From CAZWSX01 sp964636985 (lineage in GTDB: Bacteria; Planctomycetota; Planctomycetia; Pirellulales; Pirellulaceae), in the NCBI GenBank assembly GCA_964636985.1, contig CAZWSX010000006.1, positions 1 through 64,000 of the forward strand: 64,000 bases of DNA, read 5' to 3'. Made by a program: the position numbers and the translations under genes. Numbering within the stretch: the first letter of the stretch is position 1; the number at the start of each line of letters is the position of its first letter. Shown here piece after piece: positions 34,961 through 42,408 of the stretch. The notes beneath the pieces are model-generated. The model was not told the DNA's origin. It saw only the letters and a program-made list of their open reading frames with translations, and made no database searches.

Positions 34961-36724
34961 ATGGTTTATCATGGCGATGGCCCGATTCCAGGCTGTGTTG
35001 CTTCGGGCCGGATTGCTTTTGATTCACGTCGATATTCTCCCTCCATGGAATCGCCAACTCGGTTGGGCCCGTTTGTTTTGAATGGTCGCCTTGGTCATGC
35101 GGCCAGTCGGGTCTTTCGCGCGACTCACGCCCAAACCAAGAAGACGGTTGCGCTGCGCTTAATCCCAGCGGCGACCTTCGCTCATTCTGGCGCCAAAACC
35201 GAATTCGCCGACGAACTCGCGCTGATCAAGCGCGTCCAGCACGGCAACGTGGCGCGATGCTTTGGCGGCGGCTTTGAGCAGGGCTACTGCTTTTACGTGT
35301 ACGAAGCGTGCGAAGGCGAAACGCTGGCCGCCCGTCTGGCTCGGCGTGGCAAGTTGGGGTGGGAGCAGACGCTCGATTTGATCCGGCAGATTGCCGATGG
35401 CCTATCGGCGATTCACGAACTAGGCATCGCCTACGAGTTGCTCACGCCCGACCGCGTCGTCGTGTCGTCAACCGACAATGCGAGGATCGTCGACTTGCGA
35501 TCTCACCCGGAGCGGTCGCTCGTTTCGCAGCGGCCGAGCGATGCCGAGATGCTGCGGCGCGCCCACTATCGCGCGCCCGAACAGTTTCGCGGGGCTGATC
35601 CCGTTCCTCCGCGAGCCGATCTCTATGCGCTCGGTTGCATCGCGTACGAGTGCCTTACCGGCCAGCCGCCATTCATCGGCCAATCGGTGGAAGAGTTGCA
35701 GAAGCAGCATTTCGAGGTCGTGCCTCAAAAGGTCTCGACCATCAGCTTCGACACGCCCGTGTGGGTCGATGCGCTGGTATCGCAACTGCTCGAAAAGAAA
35801 TTGACGCAGCGCCCACATGCGGCGCAGACAGTGCTGCTGCAAATCGACGAAACGCGCCGGCGCATCGCGTCGGGCGCCGCAGTCACCACGCACGCCGTAA
35901 GCGGATTCAGCTCGCTCAAGGTCGACGCTGATAAGCAGGAAGTGCGCCGATTGCTGGGTGGTAGCTATCGCGAGACCGAGCAGCAGACCGACAAGCCTTC
36001 TCTTTGGGAGTCGCCGCTAGTCATTGGTGCGGGCCTGGTGATCGCGGTCGCCGTGCTGGGATTCTTCGCCTACCTGGGGCTCCGCCCCAAGTCGGAGGAG
36101 GAACTCTTCGCGCGGGCTCAAAAGCTGATGGCGGCCGAGACGGCCCATGACTATCAGACTGCGAAAGACGAATGCCTGGAGCCTCTGGTCAAACGCTTTC
36201 CGGAGGGAAAGCACCGCGCCGAGGTGGAGGAGATGCTCGAGCGCGTGACCATGCGCGAAGCGGAGGGAAATCTCAAGCTTCTTTCCAAGTTGGGGCGCGA
36301 GCCAACTAGCGAAGCAGGGCGGCAGTATCAGCGCGCCCGGGAGTACGAGCAATATGGCGACCGCGCCACGGCGCTCGAGCGATATCAGGCGATCACGGAG
36401 CTGTTCGCGAAATCGCCCGACGAGCGGCCGTATGTGTTGCTTGCCAAACGGCAGATCGCGCAGTTGGAAGAGACGGCCGCCGGCAAAAGCGACCGCGCCC
36501 AATTCCTACAGCAGAAATTAGAAGAAGCAAAGCGGATGATGACCGAGGGGCACGGCCTGCAAGCGCGGACGCTGCTTTTAAGCTTGATTCGCCTTTACGA
36601 AAACAATGCCGAGGTTGCCGGCCTGGTGAAGAAGGCTAAAACGATGCTCAAAGGCGACGCTTCCGGCAGCGACGAAGAGTCGAGCGAAACGGCTGAGTCT
36701 GAGGAAGAATCGAAGTCGACGTAG
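34961..36724 (+). CDS. Membrane-anchored protein pseudokinase with C-terminal TPR-like region
   Basis: 587 residues; ATG at 35045 is an alternative start that would remove 28 residues. The Ser/Thr-kinase fold is recognisable (LARRGKLGWEQTLDLIRQIADGL, RAHYRAPEQFRG, ADLYALGCIAYECLTGQPPF), but key residues are lost. The glycine loop is LGHAASRV; the beta-3 lysine is Arg66 (VALRL); HRD is YEL (158-160), so no catalytic Asp; DFG is DLR (178-180). A membrane helix lies at about 346-366, followed by a helical, TPR-like region and an acidic tail. It is probably a regulatory scaffold rather than an enzyme. It directly follows a SpoIIE phosphatase gene. Confidence 0.88.
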   Translation: MVYHGDGPIPGCVASGRIAFDSRRYSPSMESPTRLGPFVLNGRLGHAASRVFRATHAQTKKTVALRLIPAATFAHSGAKTEFADELALIKRVQHGNVARCFGGGFEQGYCFYVYEACEGETLAARLARRGKLGWEQTLDLIRQIADGLSAIHELGIAYELLTPDRVVVSSTDNARIVDLRSHPERSLVSQRPSDAEMLRRAHYRAPEQFRGADPVPPRADLYALGCIAYECLTGQPPFIGQSVEELQKQHFEVVPQKVSTISFDTPVWVDALVSQLLEKKLTQRPHAAQTVLLQIDETRRRIASGAAVTTHAVSGFSSLKVDADKQEVRRLLGGSYRETEQQTDKPSLWESPLVIGAGLVIAVAVLGFFAYLGLRPKSEEELFARAQKLMAAETAHDYQTAKDECLEPLVKRFPEGKHRAEVEEMLERVTMREAEGNLKLLSKLGREPTSEAGRQYQRAREYEQYGDRATALERYQAITELFAKSPDERPYVLLAKRQIAQLEETAAGKSDRAQFLQQKLEEAKRMMTEGHGLQARTLLLSLIRLYENNAEVAGLVKKAKTMLKGDASGSDEESSETAESEEESKST

Positions 36725-36906
36725 TCTCTCCGCGGCGTCTTGGTCATTGTGTTCTCCAGAATTGGCACACAAAGTCACAAAGACACGAAGAAGCAAGTTG
36801 GTGATGAGCGAAGATTCCTCACTTCGCAAATCAACAGTCAGCAATCATCAATCGATTCATGATTTTGCTCTGAGAGCCGCGCGGTTTGGGTTGGTAGCCG
36901 CACTTC

Positions 36907-36928
36907 GCACGGACAGGAATGTCCGTGC
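36907..36928 (+). terminator. Hairpin GCACGGACA-GGAA-TGTCCGTGC
   Basis: A perfect 9-bp stem with a GGAA tetraloop, followed on the plus strand by the T-rich TACTTTCTATTTTCTCG. It lies 180 bases past the pseudokinase stop and may end that transcript, or may be a dispersed hairpin repeat. Confidence 0.55.
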
Positions 36929-36960
36929 TACTTTCTATTTTCTCGTGGTGCATCTCAAGA

Positions 36961-37029
36961 AACAAAAAAGCCCCCGGAAGCAACGTGGTCCCAGGGGGGA
37001 GAAGGACCACGGTGACTCATTCCGGGAGC
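36961..37029 (-). terminator. Strong composite terminator with no assigned gene upstream
   Basis: On the minus strand an outer stem TTCCGGG (seen on the plus strand at 37020-37026, pairing with CCCGGAA at 36973-36979) encloses an inner stem of 7 bp (36985-36991 with 37004-37010), followed by CTTTTTTGTT. The orientation needs a leftward transcript starting between about 37,030 and 37,550, where no recognised gene lies. Confidence 0.75.
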
Positions 37030-37553
37030 GATTGGACGAGCTGCGGCCTCGCATCCTGCTTGGCCGCCTCGCGAGCAGCAGGACACTGGTGATCGAATCC
37101 CCTCGGCGACATCCTTACCGCCTCAATGATTCGTAGCTCGCAGAGACAGTCCCGAGAGACTGCTCCAGATGCGAACCCGCCAGCGTCTTGCTGAAATACT
37201 TTTTGTGTTGTCAAGGAGCGTCGTGAAAGATTCGCTTTTGTTTTCCCGCGGTCGACTTGCGAGAGATGCGATGTCGTTCACGACGGGCGGGAAGATATGG
37301 CATCCGGGGGTGGCTGGTCAAGCTCGCTTTTTTCATCGTCAAACGCAGAAAAACGCGACTCTTTTTGGACTTGTTTCAATTACCTCCAAACGCTTTGCGC
37401 GCTGGAATTTTTGCGCCGCAAGATGCTTGCTGTACTGGCTTTGATCCAAGCCGAATGGTGGCCGCTGGACGATCCACGCAGCTATCGATATACACGTGGT
37501 GAGGAATCAATGTGCTTGGCGCAGTGACGCGCAACCACCAACAGGGAGTCTTG

Positions 37554-39065
37554 ATGATGGCCAGTTCGCCGGCGGTGTCCATTAGGGATTTGCTGAAGCA
37601 CGTTGGCGAAACGGTCACGCTCCAAGGCTGGCTCTACAACCTCCGCAGCAAAGGGAAGATTCTCTTTCTGATCGTGCGCGATGGCTCGGGCATGTGCCAG
37701 TGCGTACTGGCCAAATCGCCTGAGACCGAATCGTTCTTCAAGGCGACCGAGCATCTGGGACAAGAAACATCCGTTCGCGTCACAGGCAAAGTGGTCGCCA
37801 ACGACCGGCAAGAAGGCGGCGCGGAACTGGAAGTCGCGCACGTTGAAGTCGTCGGCGCGAGCGAAGGCTATCCCATTACGCCTAAAGTCCATGGCATCGA
37901 CTTCTTGATGCGGCACCGACACTTGCATTTTCGTTCTCGCCGGCAATGGGCGATTTTGCGAGTTCGCCATCACCTCGTCGACGAAATTCGCAACTACTTC
38001 AATCGCAACGGCTTCACGCTGATCGATACGCCGCTGTTCGCTCCCGCCGCGGGCGAAGGGGCGCAGACGCTGTTCAAGGTCGACTACTTCGGCCAGCCCG
38101 TCTTTTTGGCCCAAACGGGGCAGTTGTATGTCGAATCGGCCTGCATGGCGTTCGGCAAAGTTTATTGCTTTGGCCCCACATTCCGGGCGGAGAAATCCAA
38201 ATCGCGCCGCCACCTGACCGAGTTCTGGATGGTCGAGCCCGAAGTCGCATACTGCGATCTGATGGGCATCACCACCATCGCTGAGGATTTTGTTTGCGCG
38301 CTCGCGCAGCGCTTGTTGCGCGATTGCCGGAGCGAGCTGGAATTCCTCGGTCAGAACCTGGCGGTGCTGGAAGCCATTCAGAAGCCGTTCTACCGGCTGA
38401 CGTATAGCGAAGCAGCCGATATTCTCACGGGGCCTCGCGCCAAGCAATTGTTGGAGAGCGATCTCGAAACAAAGAACGCGCGGATCACGCAACTCGAAAA
38501 GGATCTTGCCGAGAAAGATGCCGCGGTTGCCAAGTTGCAAGGGTGGCAGGCCGATAAGATGCAGGTCGAGATTCACGACCTGCGAGAGGAACTCGGCGAC
38601 CTGAAGACCGAAGTGCAGAACATTCCTCACCACATGCAGTTGGCGGCCGACTTTAAATGGGGCGAGGACCTCGGCGGCTCCGACGAGACGATCATCAGCC
38701 GCTTGCACGATCGACCCGTGTTTGTCACGCATTACCCGAAAGAGGCCAAGGCCTTCTACATGAAGACCAATGCCGACGATCCGCGGGTGGTCAACAACTT
38801 CGACCTGCTGGCGCCCAATGGCTACGGCGAAGTGATCGGTGGCTCGCAGCGGGAAGACTCGCTCGATGTGCTGCTCAAACGCATCGAGCACGAAAAGCTC
38901 AACCCCGACGACTACCAGTGGTACTTGGATCTGCGCCGTTACGGCAGCGTGCCGCACAGCGGCTTTGGTCTTGGCGTCGAGCGGACGATCGCTTGGATGT
39001 GCGGCTTGAAGCACATCCGCGAAACGATTCCCTATCCGCGGATGCTCGACAAGATGTATCCCTGA
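37554..39065 (+). CDS. asnS: Asparaginyl-tRNA synthetase with coiled-coil insertion
   Basis: About 503 residues, class IIb synthetase that charges tRNA-Asn. N-terminal OB-fold anticodon-binding domain (VTLQGWLYNLRSKGKILFLIVRDG), motif 2 region (YCFGPTFRAEKSKSRRHLTEFWMVEPE) and motif 3 (GFGLGVERTIAWMCG), with VIGGSQRE specific to AsnRS. A block of about 65 residues at roughly 295-359 (LESDLETKNARITQLEKDLA and following) is a predicted coiled coil inserted in the catalytic domain, absent from the E. coli enzyme. The start is ATG 37554 or 37557, both after AGGGAG. The gene abuts a convergent hypothetical gene with no gap. Confidence 0.95.
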   Translation: MMASSPAVSIRDLLKHVGETVTLQGWLYNLRSKGKILFLIVRDGSGMCQCVLAKSPETESFFKATEHLGQETSVRVTGKVVANDRQEGGAELEVAHVEVVGASEGYPITPKVHGIDFLMRHRHLHFRSRRQWAILRVRHHLVDEIRNYFNRNGFTLIDTPLFAPAAGEGAQTLFKVDYFGQPVFLAQTGQLYVESACMAFGKVYCFGPTFRAEKSKSRRHLTEFWMVEPEVAYCDLMGITTIAEDFVCALAQRLLRDCRSELEFLGQNLAVLEAIQKPFYRLTYSEAADILTGPRAKQLLESDLETKNARITQLEKDLAEKDAAVAKLQGWQADKMQVEIHDLREELGDLKTEVQNIPHHMQLAADFKWGEDLGGSDETIISRLHDRPVFVTHYPKEAKAFYMKTNADDPRVVNNFDLLAPNGYGEVIGGSQREDSLDVLLKRIEHEKLNPDDYQWYLDLRRYGSVPHSGFGLGVERTIAWMCGLKHIRETIPYPRMLDKMYP

Positions 39066-39680
39066 TCAACGCGTCGACGGAACCACTTTGTCCGCCACGG
39101 CTTGGAGGAAATTGTCCAAGGTTGGCTCGGGGCCGTCGCCGTAGTTCTTGTGCGTACCATCCTTGGTCCACTCGCAAAGTACGGTTCGCGTTCCGCCGTC
39201 GTCGGTAAAACCGTATTCCAGTGTGAACCACCGGCCTTTGACCGATTCGGGAGTCGGGTTCGGATCTTTCTCGTCGAGGTGCCCAGCCAGGCAGCAAAAG
39301 TAAGTTTCGGTTACTTCCTTCGGCGGCGGCAGGGTGAAGACGACGCACAACCAGTCGCCCAGCTTGCCGCGCTCGTAACGAATGTCGCTCATCGTGAAGT
39401 CGGGCGGGCCTTCGTCTTTGAGGCTCTCAACCAGATTCTCGTACACCGCCGCGAGAAACTTTTCGGCGTCGGGCGAGCCCATGATCGCAAGGAACCGCAA
39501 CGGATTTTCGAGGGCCAGCGATCGCAGCGCGACGTGGCCCAGAACATAGTGGTGCGGCCGCGGCTGCGAACCGCCAAGTCGCGACTTTAGCCCTTCGATC
39601 TCCTCGGGCGTGACTTTCCGGAATTGGCGACCTTCTTGCTCATTCGACTCCGGTTCATCCGACTCCTGCTCGTTCGACAT
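39066..39680 (-). CDS. Hypothetical protein
   Basis: 204 residues, not recognised. The N-terminus is a short acidic repeat (NEQESDEPESNEQE), followed by a helical part (TPEEIEGLKSRLGG, HYVLGHVALRSLALENP) and a beta-rich C-terminal part (YFCCLAGHLDEKDPNP, VKGRWFTLEYGF, TRTVLCEWTKDG). There is no signal peptide or membrane segment, so it should be cytoplasmic. The ATG at 39680 is a reasonable start. Its stop touches the asnS stop (39065/39066) in convergent orientation, so the two transcripts may overlap. Confidence 0.75.
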   Translation of the reverse strand: MSNEQESDEPESNEQEGRQFRKVTPEEIEGLKSRLGGSQPRPHHYVLGHVALRSLALENPLRFLAIMGSPDAEKFLAAVYENLVESLKDEGPPDFTMSDIRYERGKLGDWLCVVFTLPPPKEVTETYFCCLAGHLDEKDPNPTPESVKGRWFTLEYGFTDDGGTRTVLCEWTKDGTHKNYGDGPEPTLDNFLQAVADKVVPSTR

Positions 39681-39839
39681 GGGACTTTGGCTTTCGCAAA
39701 AGATAAGAGTTACGCCGCACTCACCAGCTTACCGCAATGTTCTCGGCCATATTCGGTTCCAAGATTCACCGATGCTTGACGAATAAGACGCTGTGTCGTA
39801 GTTTGGCGAGGTCGCCTCGACCTCAACCGTGAGCCGCTC

Positions 39840-40673
39840 ATGAACCGCATGGTCTTTCTTTTTATCCTGATCACGAACGTTCTCTGGATGGGACCACTCG
39901 TCGCGCAACAAACCGAGACGGATGGCGACGATGAGTCGCATCGCTGGACGCCGCTTTTTCGTAAGCACGCGGAAGAGTATGACATCACCGTTCAGGGAGA
40001 CAGCGCGCCTTTAAAGCTCGTCGACAAACCATTGTTGAATTGGAGCCAACCGATTCGCGGTGGCGCCGAAGGGGTGGTCTATCTCTGGACGCGCGAGCAA
40101 GTCCCCGCTGTTCTGACGACGTTTTTCGTTTGGCCCACCGAAGACGGAAAACAAGGCGTCGCCCACGAGCGGCATTCGCTGATGCAGGAAAGACTCACGG
40201 GCAAATTTCGCGAACGGACATGGAATGCTCCCGGGAAGGCCATCGAGTGGAAACCTCTCGATTTGAAAACGGCTCCCGCACCGACTGCCGAAAAACGTCT
40301 GCGCCAGATGCGCGACGCGGCCGATACGCTGCAAGCGGAGAGCGTCGACCGAAAAGATAAAAAGTGGGATCTGCGTCTGCTTCCGAAGCCGATTTACCGC
40401 TACGCCAGTCCCGACAATGGTCCGATCATCGACGGGGCCATTTTTGCCTTCGTCGAGGGAACCGACTTGGAGATTGCCGTGCTGATTCAGGCTCGCAAGG
40501 CTGGGAGCGGCGTCGTTTGGGAGATCGCCTTCGCGCGGATGTCTGATTTTCAACTGACCGTTCGCCGCGAGAAAGAAGTCCTATGGCAAGTCCCGATCAA
40601 GGAAGGGGACGACACCACGGCGAACTACAGTTGTCCCACGGTCGAGTTCCGCACGTCGCCTGACGAGAAGTAA
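39840..40673 (+). CDS. Hypothetical exported protein
   Basis: 277 residues with a signal peptide (MVFLFILITNVLWMGPLVAQQ). The mature part has WTPLFRKHAEEYDI, PLLNWSQPIRGGAEGVVYLW, GVAHERHSLMQERLTGKF and RLRQMRDAADTLQAE. I do not recognise a domain, but the Trp/Tyr-rich pattern and length are those of a secreted planctomycete protein. It is convergent with the acyltransferase gene, with 28 bases between the stops. No ligand or enzyme motif is visible. Confidence 0.75.
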   Translation: MNRMVFLFILITNVLWMGPLVAQQTETDGDDESHRWTPLFRKHAEEYDITVQGDSAPLKLVDKPLLNWSQPIRGGAEGVVYLWTREQVPAVLTTFFVWPTEDGKQGVAHERHSLMQERLTGKFRERTWNAPGKAIEWKPLDLKTAPAPTAEKRLRQMRDAADTLQAESVDRKDKKWDLRLLPKPIYRYASPDNGPIIDGAIFAFVEGTDLEIAVLIQARKAGSGVVWEIAFARMSDFQLTVRREKEVLWQVPIKEGDDTTANYSCPTVEFRTSPDEK

Positions 40674-40701
40674 GCAAAGAAGCAGCCAAAGAACGAAGGG
40701 G

Positions 40702-41658
40702 CTATGCGGCGCGGCGGAGCGCCGTCCCCGGCTTTGCGGACTCGGGCTTCTTCCACTTTTTTGGCGGCGATTCTTTCCAACGCCGGTGGAGCCACCAGTA
40801 TTGATCGGGATAGGCCCGCACGATCGCTTCCAATTCCGACGTGTACCACTGCGTGACGCCCGAAATCCCTTCGAGTTGCAATCCGTCCGATTGCGGGTCC
40901 AAGGCGTTCAGGAGGCCGATCTCGAACTGCATCGGTTTCGCCTTGCGCCGGCCATAAGCGACGATCAACGGCACCTGCGACGTGAGCGTGAAGAGGGCAA
41001 TCGCCTTGTGACACGACGAAGGCCGGCCGAAGAACTCGACGAAGCAGCCCTTCGGTCCTGAGCTTTGATCGCCTAATAACAAAATTTTGCCGCCACTGGC
41101 GAGAAGCTTCTCGACATCCCCGGCGCTTCCTTGCTTAGGCAGGATGTACTGCCCTTTCGCTTCGCGGAAGCGGTTGAGGAATCGATCCAAGTACGGGTTG
41201 TCGAGCGTTCTCGCGACGGTGTGAGTTGGCACCCCGAACAAGCCAGTCATGAAGCCGGCGACTTCGAAGTTGCCGAAGTGCCCGCTCACAATCACCACCG
41301 GCCGCTTGTCGAGTAAGTAGCTCACTAGTTCGCGCCGACGATGGAGCGAGACATAGTCGCGCCAGTTCGTCTCGTGGATCTTGCGCGGCGCGTGGGCAAC
41401 TTCGCATATCATGAGCAGCAAATGCTCCCACGTCGCGAGCGCAATCCGGCGGCGCTCCTGCGGAGTTACATCGGGCAACGCCGTGAACAGATTTTCGTCG
41501 ATGATCTTGCGCCGCAGCTTGGCGACGTCGTACAGCAACCATGCCAGCACGCGGCAGACGCTATGGCACGTTTCGATCGAGAACGCCTGGATCGTCGCGA
41601 TCAACAGACGCACAGCTACGTACACGGCGTAGTCGATAACCGGCTTGAGTCGCTTCAT
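40702..41658 (-). CDS. Lipid A biosynthesis acyltransferase (LpxL/HtrB family)
   Basis: 318-residue inner-membrane acyltransferase that transfers a secondary acyl chain from acyl-ACP to a lipid A precursor. Seen: an N-terminal hydrophobic segment (VAVRLLIATIQAFSI), the catalytic H-x4-E type motif in SGHFGNFEV, LLGDQSSGPKGCFVEFFGRP, and the C-terminal QYWWLHRRWK shared by LpxL/LpxM proteins. It implies a Gram-negative style outer membrane with lipid A, as known for planctomycetes. It appears monocistronic. A hairpin repeat lies just upstream of its start, at 41700-41729. Confidence 0.92.
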   Translation of the reverse strand: MKRLKPVIDYAVYVAVRLLIATIQAFSIETCHSVCRVLAWLLYDVAKLRRKIIDENLFTALPDVTPQERRRIALATWEHLLLMICEVAHAPRKIHETNWRDYVSLHRRRELVSYLLDKRPVVIVSGHFGNFEVAGFMTGLFGVPTHTVARTLDNPYLDRFLNRFREAKGQYILPKQGSAGDVEKLLASGGKILLLGDQSSGPKGCFVEFFGRPSSCHKAIALFTLTSQVPLIVAYGRRKAKPMQFEIGLLNALDPQSDGLQLEGISGVTQWYTSELEAIVRAYPDQYWWLHRRWKESPPKKWKKPESAKPGTALRRAA

Positions 41659-41699
41659 CGGTCTGCTGCGTTGCCAATCCTAAGTCGTTGGGTTGCCTG

Positions 41700-41729
41700 G
41701 GTGGCACCGGCGTCCCTAAGACGCCAGTG
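41700..41729. repeat. Third copy of the 30-bp hairpin repeat
   Basis: GGTGGCACCGGCGTCCCTAAGACGCCAGTG matches 27 of 30 bases of the copy at 15857-15886. It lies between the acyltransferase gene and the small membrane-protein gene and can form a hairpin. Confidence 0.85.
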
Positions 41730-41741
41730 TGAACTCAAACC

Positions 41742-42134
41742 CTAAGCTGCTTCTTCGTAAATCACTTCGGTTTTGCCGCCACGTACGACGCGTTTGCGCG
41801 GCTCGCGCCTGATTTGTGGTCCGCCATCTTCGCGGAACCAGTATCCGCCTATGAGCTTGTAGAAAAACAAAATCAAAAAGGCGCCGCCGGTTCCAACGGC
41901 AAAGCCCGTCGCGCTGATGGGAGAAACGTGTGCATCTTCCACAAAAAACGAAACCAGGCCGCAACCGATGATCGTGCCGCCGATCCCCATCGCCAGCGTG
42001 GCCAACGGTCCGCCTGGGTCTTTGCCCGGCATGATCGCCTTGGCCAACAGCCCGACGACCGTGCCGAAGCCGATCCAGGCAAAGGCCTCGTGAGCCCACT
42101 GCTGCACAATTTGTGTGATTTGTTCGGCGTCCAT
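41742..42134 (-). CDS. GlsB/YeaQ/YmgE-like small membrane protein
   Basis: 130 residues. The segment GFGTVVGLLAKAIMPGKDPGGPLATLAMGIGGTIIG is the transglycosylase-associated (GlsB/YeaQ/YmgE) signature: glycine-rich helix, LLAKAIMPGKDPGG, second helix. A third helix (FLILFFYKLIGGYWF) and a basic C-terminal tail follow. The family is linked to general stress but its mechanism is not known. ATG 42134 is preferred; ATG 42191 or 42224 would add a basic extension. It is divergent from the cytochrome-like gene starting at 42409. Confidence 0.85.
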   Translation of the reverse strand: MDAEQITQIVQQWAHEAFAWIGFGTVVGLLAKAIMPGKDPGGPLATLAMGIGGTIIGCGLVSFFVEDAHVSPISATGFAVGTGGAFLILFFYKLIGGYWFREDGGPQIRREPRKRVVRGGKTEVIYEEAA

Positions 42135-42408
42135 AGGCAACGCTTTCGGTAACAGCGATTCTCTTGGCCGGAGGCGATCTTTAGGTGACATCGGCCAAAA
42201 CGCGAGCCGCGGCTCAAGATTCACGCTCGCGAGCGGGGAAGGTACGCGAAACGTGCAACTTGCTCAATGCTGGCTAGTTGTGGATGCGAGCCCCAGCGGC
42301 ACTGATAGCAGGGTAGGGCGGGCCGTTGAAGATTTGACAGCACCCAGCGGTCGACACAAACTACCCATTGATGAGTGGTGGGGAGAAGTGAAATTCGGAA
42401 AGCCAATT

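Larger units (their letters stand above)
36725..37553. other. Long intergenic region with hairpins upstream of asnS
   Basis: About 830 bases with no convincing gene. It holds a perfect 9-bp hairpin at 36907-36928 and, on the minus strand, a strong terminator at 36961-37029. A TTGACA (complement of 37209-37214) lies on the minus strand. Just before asnS there is a tiny possible leader, ATG TGC TTG GCG CAG TGA (37510-37527), preceded by GAGG; its meaning is unknown. Confidence 0.6.

Noticed and set aside
37080..37125. Possible tRNA or tmRNA fragment (TCGAATCCCC-like string)
   Set aside because: No acceptor stem, anticodon arm or CCA can be built around it on either strand.
36747..37136. 129-codon plus-strand frame in the gap before asnS
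   Set aside because: It runs through two hairpins and has no ribosome site or domain.
37482..39014. Long minus-strand frame opposite asnS (about 510 codons)
   Set aside because: It is the antisense shadow of the clear asnS gene, with no domain or start site. High-GC codon use creates such frames.
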